Origin: Oscillospiraceae bacterium
Lineage (GTDB): Bacteria; Bacillota; Clostridia; Oscillospirales; Ruminococcaceae
Assembly: GCA_017505635.1 (NCBI GenBank)
Contig: JAFVOU010000016.1
Location: 1-64,000, forward strand
Length of the DNA: 64,000 nucleotides
Direction: 5' to 3'
In this document: positions 7,659 through 14,846 of the stretch, one piece after another
Layout: each line of letters begins with the position of its first letter
Position numbering within the stretch: position 1 is the stretch's first letter
Notes under the pieces: generated by a model
Databases searched by the model: none
What the model saw: only the letters and a program-made list of their open reading frames with translations
What the model was told of the DNA's origin: nothing
Translations under genes and position numbers: made by a program

Positions 7659-8603
7659 ATGTTCAAAGGTTATATAAAGGTTTTGCTGGCAGTTATGCTG
7701 TTTGTAAATATGCTCCCATATTTATATTTTTCAGAATTAAAAAATACAAAGGCAACCAGATTGTCAGGTGTTGAGTATCAGAAAAAACTCGAAGTCACCG
7801 GCACAATAGTATCTCAGGAAAGTATACCTGTTATGCTGTCTTATCCAGTGTATATTGATGAGTGCTTTATAGATGAAAACAGTTATGTAAATAAAGGTCA
7901 GCTTTTGTTTACAATAGATACTGAAAAGATGCAGAATTATGTAAAGAACAACTACTTTACACTTGCTGAAAATAAAAATTTTGATATAAATAAAGATACT
8001 TTGATTAATATTTCCACTGAAATATATGCAAGTGACAGTGGAACGGTAGGTGAACTGACTGCTGGCAGCGGCAGCGCTGTAATGGCAAACGAAGCATTGT
8101 GTGTTATTAAAAAAGGTGATGCACTGATGCTGAAAATAACATTGAATCAGGAGAATTATTCCGACATTTCTGTGGGAGATAAAATAGTGTTCAGCCCTTC
8201 AATAGCACCTTCAAGAAAATATACAGGAACTGTAACTGATAAAACTGCAGTAGTACGCAAGGAAACATCATTAACAGGTACTAAAACTGTAATTGATATT
8301 TTTGCCGATATTGATTCTGTTGATGATTTTATAACAGATGGGCTGATTTTCTCGGGAACTGTGACCAAACCGGATAAAAAAATTATATATACACTGCCTT
8401 ACGAATTTATTCATCAGGATGAAAATGGTGAATATGTTAATGTATACGACAACGGAAATATAATAAAAAAATATATCGAAACAGGAATAGAGACCGAAAA
8501 CTATGCAGAAATAAAAACAACATTTTCACCGGAAACCATTTTTGTAAAGGATAATTATAAAAGGAAATCATTACTTGAATACAATAATAAACAGCGTAAA
8601 TAA
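7659..8603 (+). CDS. Periplasmic-adaptor-like (HlyD/RND-MFP type) membrane fusion protein
   Basis: A 314-residue exported or anchored protein with an N-terminal membrane helix at about 5-22. It shows the adaptor pattern: a strand-rich LEVTGTIVSQESIPV segment, a half-lipoyl motif (DENSYVNKGQLLFTID), a second half (ASDSGTVGELTAGSG followed by LCVIKKGD), then a beta-barrel with SVGDKIVFSP. The central helical hairpin is very short. The start at 7659 is chosen because the GAGGTG 5 nt upstream fits and the longer frame begins inside the terminator hairpin. It overlaps the following permease gene, so the pair probably form one exporter-like complex. No ABC ATPase is encoded nearby. Confidence 0.75.
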   Translation: MFKGYIKVLLAVMLFVNMLPYLYFSELKNTKATRLSGVEYQKKLEVTGTIVSQESIPVMLSYPVYIDECFIDENSYVNKGQLLFTIDTEKMQNYVKNNYFTLAENKNFDINKDTLINISTEIYASDSGTVGELTAGSGSAVMANEALCVIKKGDALMLKITLNQENYSDISVGDKIVFSPSIAPSRKYTGTVTDKTAVVRKETSLTGTKTVIDIFADIDSVDDFITDGLIFSGTVTKPDKKIIYTLPYEFIHQDENGEYVNVYDNGNIIKKYIETGIETENYAEIKTTFSPETIFVKDNYKRKSLLEYNNKQRK

Positions 8604-9759
8604 AATCATAACAGATATCAAACCATTTAAAACTGCTATTTTTACGGTATTTATTGCGGTTATGGCATCATTCAGTGTTTCGGTGATATCTTCGCTTGGA
8701 AAACAGATTATTACAGACGAAATGTATACCATGGGCCTTGACGGCATGACTGCATCTGCCTATACATCAGACGGAAACAACGCAACAGACATTGTATTTT
8801 ACAACACACTGTCCGGGATGTATGAAATATCGGATATATCTCCCGTAATATGCAGCACGACAACAGCAACTTTTTCAAACGGTATATTTGTTGAAACGAT
8901 GGGCTGGGGGATAGATTATTCTGCTGCAGAAATAATATCTTTGAATATTATGAACGGGCGGATGATAAACGACGTGGATATAGAAGGCAGTTCCAGAGTA
9001 TGTCTTATAGATAAAAACCTGGCTGAAAAGATATATAAACGTGATAACATAAACGGAAAAACGGTAGCATTAACCATAGGCGGTAAAACTGAATTATTTA
9101 AAATTATAGGCACAATTGAAAAAGAGAGTAATATACTGAACGCCCTGACGGGTGAGGTTATTCCTGATTTCATATATATTCCCTATACTACAATGCATCG
9201 TTTAAGCAGCAAAAATGCATTTGACCAGATTATTTTTCGAAGCAGTGATACAACACAGTCTGCATCGGAATTCAAACAGAAAGTAGTAAACGAAAACTAC
9301 AGATACCGTAATCATACAATAAAGCTTACCAATCTTTCAGGTCAGAAAGAACAGATATTAAAAATCAGCGATACAGCATTTTTATCATTGTTTGCTGTTT
9401 CGTGTGTTGCAGTTGTTGTATGCAGTATGGCAGTTGGTTCAAGTGTTAATACTGCAGTAATTTCAAGGCAGAAAGATATAGGCATAAAAATAAGTATGGG
9501 GGCAAGCAGGTGGAACATTACAACGGAGTTTTTATCTGCAGCTCTGATTTCCTGTTTGATTGGCATTTTTTATGCCGGTGTTTTAATATTTGTACTGATG
9601 AAAATTGTAACACAGATATTCGGGATTTATTTTATTGCAGATTATTCATTGATAGTTTTCAGTGTTTTTGCTACAATTGTTTTAACAGTTATATTCAGCT
9701 TTTCTCCAAGCTACAATGCTGCAAAAATGTCACCAATAAAAGCGCTTAACAGGGAATAA
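8575..9759 (+). CDS. MacB/FtsX-type ABC transporter permease
   Basis: A 394-residue permease of the MacB/FtsX fold: one membrane helix near the N-terminus (about 20-40), a large extracytoplasmic domain of about 230 residues, then three helices at about 265-295, 315-345 and 355-385. It ends SPIKALNRE, as is typical of these proteins. Translation must start at TTG 8575 (AGGAAA 7 nt upstream) inside the end of the adaptor gene, giving a 29-nt overlap and likely translational coupling. MacB-type systems normally need a cytosolic ATPase; none is present in this operon, so it may borrow one encoded elsewhere. Confidence 0.82.
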   Translation: MNTIINSVNKIITDIKPFKTAIFTVFIAVMASFSVSVISSLGKQIITDEMYTMGLDGMTASAYTSDGNNATDIVFYNTLSGMYEISDISPVICSTTTATFSNGIFVETMGWGIDYSAAEIISLNIMNGRMINDVDIEGSSRVCLIDKNLAEKIYKRDNINGKTVALTIGGKTELFKIIGTIEKESNILNALTGEVIPDFIYIPYTTMHRLSSKNAFDQIIFRSSDTTQSASEFKQKVVNENYRYRNHTIKLTNLSGQKEQILKISDTAFLSLFAVSCVAVVVCSMAVGSSVNTAVISRQKDIGIKISMGASRWNITTEFLSAALISCLIGIFYAGVLIFVLMKIVTQIFGIYFIADYSLIVFSVFATIVLTVIFSFSPSYNAAKMSPIKALNRE

Positions 9760-10448
9760 TGAAAAAATATTGTATAGCAGGCACAACAAACCAATTAATT
9801 ATAAACAAATTGAAAGCATATGGCTACGAACAAATAAATGTAGAAAAATCGACTGATGTAAGTCAGCCGATTGCTTATCATGCTGATGTTCTGTATTTAA
9901 AAACATCAGACAGAGAGATATATATTTCAGAATGCCAAAAAAATAATGCTGAATTTATCAGATCAATAGGCTATGATGTTAAAACTGTCAGGCTTATGCC
10001 GGGATATAAAACAGAAAGCAGACTTAATATAGTTGTTACAGACAGTTTAATAATGTGTAACCCGAAAACCTGTATGGATATTGCGCAGATATCAGAAAAA
10101 AAGATGACAGTTTATACAAATCAGGGATACACAAAATGTTCAACTGCGGTAATCGGAGATAATAATTTTATAACAGAGGACGAAAACATTTACAAAGTAT
10201 TGACCAAAGCAGAAAAAAACTGTCTTCTGATAAAAAAGGGTTATGTAAGGCTTGACGGATATGATTGTGGATTTATAGGTGGGGCAAGTGTATATATAAA
10301 AGAGAAAAATACTGTATTGTTTACAGGAAATATCCAAAAACATCCCGACTATATCAAGATAAAAGATTTCTGCAATAATCAGCATATACTGATTGATTAT
10401 ATTGACAATGATGATTTATATGACATAGGAGGAATTGTATTATTATAG
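9759..10448 (+). CDS. DUF6873-like (GME-fold) protein
   Basis: A 229-residue soluble protein whose ATG overlaps the stop of the permease gene by one base. The pattern YTNQGYTKCSTAVIGDNNFITED near the middle, followed by a GYVRLDGYDCGFIGGAS segment and a late FTGNIQKHPDY stretch, matches what I recall of the clostridial DUF6873 family, placed in the GME superfamily with amidinotransferases and arginine/agmatine deiminases. A Cys (in KCST) and a His (in KHPDY) could form part of an active site, but the classical deiminase set is not evident. The family assignment rests on memory of the motifs and was not searched. Confidence 0.6.
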   Translation: MKKYCIAGTTNQLIINKLKAYGYEQINVEKSTDVSQPIAYHADVLYLKTSDREIYISECQKNNAEFIRSIGYDVKTVRLMPGYKTESRLNIVVTDSLIMCNPKTCMDIAQISEKKMTVYTNQGYTKCSTAVIGDNNFITEDENIYKVLTKAEKNCLLIKKGYVRLDGYDCGFIGGASVYIKEKNTVLFTGNIQKHPDYIKIKDFCNNQHILIDYIDNDDLYDIGGIVLL

Positions 10449-10469
10449 GATAAATGTGAATTGTATTAT

Positions 10470-10498
10470 TGACATACTGAACAAATAGTAATATTATA
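10470..10498 (+). promoter_or_regulatory. Sigma-A promoter of the thiamine salvage operon
   Basis: Consensus TTGACA at 10470-10475, a 17-bp spacer, and TATTAT at 10493-10498. It lies just upstream of the first TPP aptamer. Confidence 0.85.
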
Positions 10499-10510
10499 TA
10501 ACATATAAAT

Positions 10511-10597
10511 ACAGGGGAGCTTGTAAGGCAGGCTGAGAAAAAGTAAGCGAACTTTGACCCTTTAACCTGATACGGATAATGCCGGCGTAGGAAGTCA
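10511..10597 (+). promoter_or_regulatory. TPP riboswitch 1 (THI box)
   Basis: All conserved THI-box segments are present in order: GGGGAGC, a short P3, CTGAGA, a P3a stem (AAAGT/ACTTT), GACCC, ACCTGAT, a CGG/CCG stem around ATAATG, and GCGTAGGAAG. It is followed within about 15 nt by an intrinsic terminator, so TPP binding should stop transcription before the thi genes. Confidence 0.95.
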
Positions 10598-10610
10598 CAT
10601 ACAGATTTTT

Positions 10611-10653
10611 TGCAGGAAGTGCCGTAAAAGGTTGCTTCCTGTTTTTATTTTTA
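10611..10653 (+). terminator. Terminator of TPP riboswitch 1
   Basis: CAGGAAG pairs with CTTCCTG, extended inwards by imperfect pairing of GCC with GGT, then TTTTTATTTTT. Confidence 0.88.
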
Positions 10654-10662
10654 CAACTTAAA

Positions 10663-10753
10663 ATGCAGGGGAGCCTGTGTGTCAGGCTGAGAGGAAGTAT
10701 TTAACTTCGACCCTTATACCTGATATGGATAATGCCATCGTAGGAAGTCAAGA
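10663..10753 (+). promoter_or_regulatory. TPP riboswitch 2 (tandem copy)
   Basis: A second complete THI box: GGGGAGCCTG, loop, CAGGCTGAGA, a P3a stem (GGAAGT/ACTTC), GACCC, ACCTGAT, an ATGG/CCAT stem around ATAATG, and CGTAGGAAG. The aptamer core is intact, so both tandem copies look able to bind TPP. Confidence 0.95.
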
Positions 10754-10766
10754 TACAGTTACTTAT

Positions 10767-10800
10767 GCGGAGATATCCATAAACGGTATCTCCGTTTTTT
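10767..10800 (+). terminator. Terminator of TPP riboswitch 2
   Basis: CGGAGATA pairs with TATCTCCG, followed by TTTTTT. Confidence 0.9.
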
Positions 10801-10843
10801 GTTGCAGTTTTTTGGAAAAGAGGTGCTGTGAAAAAGATATTTT

Positions 10844-10980
10844 AGGGCAGAGGGGGAGCGCCCTGTGCTTTTCGTAAAGCGATGGGAACCTGTGTTTCAG
10901 GGTGAGAGGATACTTTTGAGTATCGACCGCACAAAGCAAACAGCTTTGTTCAGTTAAAAATACGAAAAGAGGAAAAACAA
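10844..10980 (+). promoter_or_regulatory. Half-THI-box-like RNA leader directly upstream of thiW
   Basis: From 10881 to 10930 the sequence closely follows the first half of TPP riboswitch 2: GGG, a CCTG/CAGG stem (10889-10892/10898-10901), GTGAGAGG in place of CTGAGAGG, a GATAC/GTATC stem (P3a-like, 10909-10924), then GACC. The second half (ACCTGAT, ATAATG, GCGTAGG) is absent. In its place is a perfect 7-bp hairpin, ACAAAGC/GCTTTGT with an AAACA loop (10931-10949). CTTTTCGTA (10868-10876) is perfectly complementary to TACGAAAAG (10961-10969), the latter running into the thiW ribosome binding site (GAGG at 10969-10972). An alternative local hairpin (GCTTT-TCGT-AAAGC, 10867-10880) would compete with that closing helix. 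No terminator follows, so any control would act on translation. It is either a variant riboswitch or a degenerate third copy. Confidence 0.6.
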
Positions 10981-11703
10981 ATGAATAAAACCAAACAGAC
11001 TTTAAGAATGACTGTACTTGCTATGCTTATTGCACTTGGTGTTGTAATTTCACCATTTCTGCGTGTTGAGGGAATGTGCCCTATGGCTCATTTTATCAAT
11101 ATTGTATGCAGTGTACTTATGGGACCATGGTATTCGCTTTTATGCGCAACACTTATCGGCATAATCCGTATGCTTACTATGGGAATACCGCCTATTGCAC
11201 TTACAGGGGCTGTGTTCGGGGCTTTTTTATCTGGTGTATTTTATCGCCTGTCTAAAGGCAATATCCTTTTTGCTGCAGTTGGCGAGGTATTCGGTACAGG
11301 TATTATAGGTGCCATAGCTTCTTATCCGGTTATGTCTATATTGTGGGGTAAAGAAGGATTAAGCTGGATGTTCTATGTGCCAAGCTTTATCTGTGGAACA
11401 CTTATCGGCGGCAGTATAGCACTGGTTTTTCTTAAAAAACTGGCAGCAAACGGTATGCTTAAAAAATTTCAGGCTATGCTTACAGACAATGTTTATGAAG
11501 ATAAAACAAGCCTTATCAGCAACACAGCCTGCATTGCTGCAGTTGGTGCCATTCTGTATGTAGTTATAGAAATTCCTACAGGTATATTTAGCCTTACTTC
11601 TCCTGTATGGCATATTGTATCCAGAGGATGCATAGTTATCTCTGTTACACTTGCAATAGTTTACTTTGCGATTAATAAATTTAAAAAGGAAAAAGCAGAA
11701 TGA
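10981..11703 (+). CDS. thiW: ThiW, ECF transporter S component for a thiamine precursor
   Basis: A hydrophobic 240-residue protein matching ThiW, the substrate-binding S component of energy-coupling-factor transporters that imports the thiazole precursor (or a related thiamine moiety). The hallmark is the stretch from LRVEGMCPMAHFINIVCSVLMGPWYSLL with IIRMLTMGIPPIALTGAVFGA after it, in the first 85 residues. ThiW is usually about 165 residues. This one has an additional C-terminal part of about 70 residues with two more predicted membrane helices (about 180-205 and 215-232). The ribosome binding site is AGAGGA, 7 nt before the ATG. It is the first gene of the operon; the energising EcfA/EcfT subunits are not in the window. 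Confidence 0.9.
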   Translation: MNKTKQTLRMTVLAMLIALGVVISPFLRVEGMCPMAHFINIVCSVLMGPWYSLLCATLIGIIRMLTMGIPPIALTGAVFGAFLSGVFYRLSKGNILFAAVGEVFGTGIIGAIASYPVMSILWGKEGLSWMFYVPSFICGTLIGGSIALVFLKKLAANGMLKKFQAMLTDNVYEDKTSLISNTACIAAVGAILYVVIEIPTGIFSLTSPVWHIVSRGCIVISVTLAIVYFAINKFKKEKAE

Positions 11704-12515
11704 ATACTCATCTGATAAATAACATACGTAAAAAAACAGTGGATAAGAACCCTCTTATCCACTGTATAACAAACCCGATATCTATTAACCAGTGTGCCAA
11801 TGGTGTACTTGCAGTTGGGGCAAGGCCAATGATGGCAGAACATCCGATGGAAGTATGTGAAATAACACAGACTGCCGATGCTCTTGTTATTAACATTGCA
11901 AACATTACTGATGTACGTATGCAAGCTGTTAAAATATCTGCCCAGACTGCACAGAACAACAATATTCCGTTTATTATAGATGCTGTTGGAGTGTCATGCT
12001 CATTATTGAGGCGGAATTTTATAAATAATTTTCTTTCTGAATTCAAACCAACAGCAATAAAAGGGAACTATTCAGAAATATATGCACTGGCTGATGAAAG
12101 TTATTGCTCAACAGGTGTTGATGCTGATAAAACCTTAAAACCGGAAAATATTAGTAAAACAGCAGTAAAACTGGCGCAAAAATACAATTCTTTTGTGCTG
12201 GCAAGCGGTAAAACAGATATTATTACCGATGGCAGAACCGTTGTATATATAAACAACGGCGTACCGCAGCTGGCGCAGATAACGGGCACAGGATGTCTGC
12301 TTGGTGTGCTGTGTGGCTGTTATATGGCTGCTGAGCAAAACATATGCTCATTGGTTACAGCCTGTGCTGTGCTTGGCATATGTGGAGAATTATCTCAAAC
12401 AAGTAAAGGAAACGGTACATTCCTTGTAAATCTTATGGATAATCTGACTGTTCTTAAAGATGAACAGATAGATGAATTATTGAATATAGAGGTGAAAACC
12501 AATGAAGAAATTTGA
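11700..12515 (+). CDS. thiM: Hydroxyethylthiazole kinase ThiM
   Basis: A 271-residue ThiM of normal length. It phosphorylates 4-methyl-5-(2-hydroxyethyl)thiazole for TMP synthesis by salvage. Diagnostic segments are HCITNPISINQCANGVLAVG near residue 20, ARPMMAEHPMEV, and the anion-hole and catalytic motif GTGCLLG at about 198-204, whose Cys is characteristic of ThiM. Its ATG overlaps the thiW stop by 4 nt (ATGA), pointing to translational coupling with the transporter that brings in its substrate. Confidence 0.96.
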   Translation: MNTHLINNIRKKTVDKNPLIHCITNPISINQCANGVLAVGARPMMAEHPMEVCEITQTADALVINIANITDVRMQAVKISAQTAQNNNIPFIIDAVGVSCSLLRRNFINNFLSEFKPTAIKGNYSEIYALADESYCSTGVDADKTLKPENISKTAVKLAQKYNSFVLASGKTDIITDGRTVVYINNGVPQLAQITGTGCLLGVLCGCYMAAEQNICSLVTACAVLGICGELSQTSKGNGTFLVNLMDNLTVLKDEQIDELLNIEVKTNEEI

Positions 12516-13131
12516 TACAACTCTTTACTTTATTACCGACAGCACTGGTTTTTCTGAAGAAAAGTTTCTTTACATAGTGGAACAGGCACTTAAAGGTGGT
12601 GTGACTTTATTACAGTTGCGTGAAAAGAATAAAACAACAAGAGAATATATCTCTTTGGCGGAAAAGGTACACAATATTACACAGAGATACAATGTCCCGC
12701 TTATTATTGATGACCGCATTGACGTGGCAATGGCGATTGATGCTGAAGGGGTACACCTTGGTCAGAGCGATATGCCAGTGAATATTGCACGCAGAATTCT
12801 GGGTAAAGAAAAAATAATTGGTGCAACAGCAAAAACAGTTCCTCAGGCTTTGGAAGCGTACAAAAACGGTGCAGATAATCTTGGGGTTGGTGCAATTTAT
12901 CCAACTACCACAAAAGTTAAAACAGTTCTTACCTCTGTTGACACTCTTAAAGATATTGTAAAATCCGTACCTATCCCTGTAAATGCAATCGGCGGTCTGA
13001 ATAAGGAAAATATGGATGTTCTTGAAAATTCGGGTATATCAGGGGTATGTGTGGTATCGGCGATAATGAAAGCTGACAATCCTTGTAAAGCGGCTGAAGA
13101 GATAAAAGAAAAGTTTTTACGTATCAAATAA
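12502..13131 (+). CDS. thiE: Thiamine-phosphate synthase ThiE
   Basis: A 209-residue TIM-barrel enzyme joining HMP-PP and thiazole phosphate to give thiamine monophosphate. Motifs seen are LLQLREKN (about 33-40), PLIIDDRIDVAMAIDAEGVHLGQSD (about 67-91, containing the Mg2+/pyrophosphate-binding Asp residues), GVGAIYPTTTK and the late NAIGGL phosphate loop. It overlaps the end of thiM by 14 nt, with GAGG just upstream. After the gene the 77-nt gap to thiD contains an imperfect hairpin. Confidence 0.96.
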   Translation: MKKFDTTLYFITDSTGFSEEKFLYIVEQALKGGVTLLQLREKNKTTREYISLAEKVHNITQRYNVPLIIDDRIDVAMAIDAEGVHLGQSDMPVNIARRILGKEKIIGATAKTVPQALEAYKNGADNLGVGAIYPTTTKVKTVLTSVDTLKDIVKSVPIPVNAIGGLNKENMDVLENSGISGVCVVSAIMKADNPCKAAEEIKEKFLRIK

Positions 13132-13138
13132 TATAAAA

Positions 13139-13174
13139 CAAGCGGCAAATCGGGAGCACCACTTTGTGTCGCTT
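13139..13174 (+). other. Imperfect hairpin between thiE and thiD
   Basis: AAGCG pairs with CGCTT, and AAA with TTT further in, across a small internal loop. No T-run follows, so it is unlikely to be a terminator. It may stabilise or process the operon mRNA. Confidence 0.3.
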
Positions 13175-13208
13175 AATAAAAATAATGCAAAAAGTAAAGG
13201 AGAAAATT

Positions 13209-14018
13209 ATGAAAAAAGCATTATCAATCGCTGGCAGTGACTGCAGCGGAGGCGCTGGTATTCAGGCGGATATTAAAACAATGACTATGAACGGAGTATT
13301 TGCAATGAGTGCTGTAACAGCACTTACTGCACAGAATACGCTTGGGGTATATGCAATTCAGGAATCTTCACCGGAATTTTTGAAACAGCAGCTTGATGCG
13401 ATATTCACGGATATTTTTCCTGATTCAGTCAAAATAGGTATGGTATCTTCCGGTGAGCTTATCGAGGTTATAGCAGAAAGACTTGAATTCTACAATGCCA
13501 GAAATGTAGTTATAGACCCTGTTATGGTGGCAACTGCAGGTTCTTCACTTATGAAAACTGACGCAATACAGACTCTTATAGATAAACTGTTGCCGCTTTC
13601 AACTGTAATCACTCCAAATATCCCGGAAGCACAGGTGCTTTCCGGTCTTTCAATCACCAACAAAAAAGAAATGGAAATCGCTGCAAAATATATTGGAGAT
13701 ACATACGGCTGTGCGGTTCTGCTAAAGGGCGGACATAGCATAAACGATGCCAATGACCTTTTATACAGAGAAGGTAAAATAATATGGTTTGAAGGTAAAA
13801 GAATAGATAATCCAAATACACATGGTACAGGATGCACTCTTTCCAGTGCTATTGCGGCAAATCTTGCAAAAGGTTTTACACTTGAAGAATCGATAAAAAT
13901 GGCAAAGAAATATATACAGGGGGCACTGTCCGCTATGCTTGATTTAGGCAGCGGAAGCGGCCCGATGCAACATAATTTTGCTCTCCAGGGAGAATACTCA
14001 TTGGAGGCTGCAGAATGA
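13209..14018 (+). CDS. thiD: Bifunctional HMP/HMP-P kinase ThiD
   Basis: A 269-residue ribokinase-like enzyme that phosphorylates hydroxymethylpyrimidine twice to HMP-PP. Signature segments are IAGSDCSGGAGIQADIKTM at residues 7-25, MVATAGSSLM at about 105-114, LKGGHS and the C-terminal NTHGTGCTLSSAIA (about 207-220) containing the catalytic Cys/anion hole. The start at 13209 is selected by GGAG 7 nt upstream; the longer frame begins in the preceding hairpin region. It overlaps tenA by 4 nt. Confidence 0.96.
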   Translation: MKKALSIAGSDCSGGAGIQADIKTMTMNGVFAMSAVTALTAQNTLGVYAIQESSPEFLKQQLDAIFTDIFPDSVKIGMVSSGELIEVIAERLEFYNARNVVIDPVMVATAGSSLMKTDAIQTLIDKLLPLSTVITPNIPEAQVLSGLSITNKKEMEIAAKYIGDTYGCAVLLKGGHSINDANDLLYREGKIIWFEGKRIDNPNTHGTGCTLSSAIAANLAKGFTLEESIKMAKKYIQGALSAMLDLGSGSGPMQHNFALQGEYSLEAAE

Positions 14019-14674
14019 ACATATCAGAAAAAATGCTTGCAGCCGCAGCAGAAATATGGCAGGAATACACCTCACACCCGTTTGTACAGGGGATTCAGGA
14101 TGGTACACTTGACAGGGAAAAGTTCCGATATTATATAATTCAGGACTATTTGTATCTGGAGGATTATGCCAAAATATTTGCAATCGGTGTGGCAAAAGCA
14201 AAAAGTCTTGAAACTGCAAACCTTTTCGCCAAGTATATCGGTGTTATGAACGGGGAACTGGATATTCACAAGTGTTATCTTGCAAAACTTGGGGTGACAC
14301 AGAGTGAAATTAAAACTACATCGAGAGCTTTGAACAACCTTTCCTACACATCATATATGTTACGGGTAGCATACGAGGAAGGGGAGACAGAAATTTTTGC
14401 AGCAATACTGGCCTGTGCCTGCAGCTACGAATTTATTGCAAAAAATATAGTTAAAAACAATCCTTCTGCCATAAATGACGAATTTTACGGAGACTGGATA
14501 AAAGGATATATCTCACCAAGCTATAGTTCAGAAAATGATGTGATGATAAAACAGATGAACCGACTTTCCACAGAGTGTACCGAAAAACAGCTGCAACATC
14601 TTGTAGACATTTTTGTTACTTGTTCACGCTATGAGCTGGATTTTTGGGAGATGGCCTGGAATTTAATCGAATAA
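14015..14674 (+). CDS. tenA: TenA family thiaminase II / aminopyrimidine aminohydrolase
   Basis: A 219-residue all-helical TenA protein. These hydrolyse aminopyrimidines derived from degraded thiamine to HMP, feeding ThiD. Visible active-site parts are YIIQDYLYLEDYAKIF near residues 36-51 (Asp/Tyr), the nucleophilic Cys in ACACSYEF at about 135, and the C-terminal acidic residue in FWEMAW. It is the last gene of the thi operon, coupled to thiD by an ATGA overlap. No clear terminator follows. Confidence 0.93.
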   Translation: MNISEKMLAAAAEIWQEYTSHPFVQGIQDGTLDREKFRYYIIQDYLYLEDYAKIFAIGVAKAKSLETANLFAKYIGVMNGELDIHKCYLAKLGVTQSEIKTTSRALNNLSYTSYMLRVAYEEGETEIFAAILACACSYEFIAKNIVKNNPSAINDEFYGDWIKGYISPSYSSENDVMIKQMNRLSTECTEKQLQHLVDIFVTCSRYELDFWEMAWNLIE

Positions 14675-14732
14675 CAGAATAAAAAAGTTTTAGAACAAAT
14701 ACAATAATAGAATAAAATTGCGAAACTAAATC

Positions 14733-14772
14733 AGCACATTTACTTGAAATAAAAGGGTGAATGTGCTATAAT
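14733..14772 (+). promoter_or_regulatory. Sigma-A promoter flanked by an inverted repeat, upstream of the Xer-type recombinase
   Basis: TTGAAA at 14744-14749, a 17-bp spacer, and TATAAT at 14767-14772. The arms AGCACATTTAC (14733-14743) and GTGAATGTGCT (14757-14767) are inverted copies with one mismatch and enclose the -35 box exactly, which suggests an operator, or otherwise a hairpin ending the thi operon. Confidence 0.7.
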
Positions 14773-14783
14773 TTCATTGTAAT

Positions 14784-14813
14784 AATTTCGCTAAATAAAA
14801 ATTTAGCGAAATT
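14784..14813 (+). repeat. Perfect 13-bp inverted repeat in the leader of the recombinase gene (dif-like geometry)
   Basis: AATTTCGCTAAAT (14784-14796), AAAA, ATTTAGCGAAATT (14801-14813). Read as 11+6+11 it equals the size and layout of a 28-bp dif site, but it does not share the usual XerD half-site sequence. It could also be an operator or an mRNA hairpin. Confidence 0.6.
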
Positions 14814-14846
14814 TAGAGGAGTCTGAAAGGAGTTTTGTTCTGATAT

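Noticed and set aside
7659-9759. Calling the adaptor/permease pair a macrolide exporter (MacAB)
   Set aside because: The fold matches, but there is no ATPase and nothing in the sequence points to a drug substrate.
10677-10877. 66-codon open frame across the thi leader
   Set aside because: It lies within TPP riboswitch 2, its terminator and the half-THI element, and has no ribosome binding site or family match.
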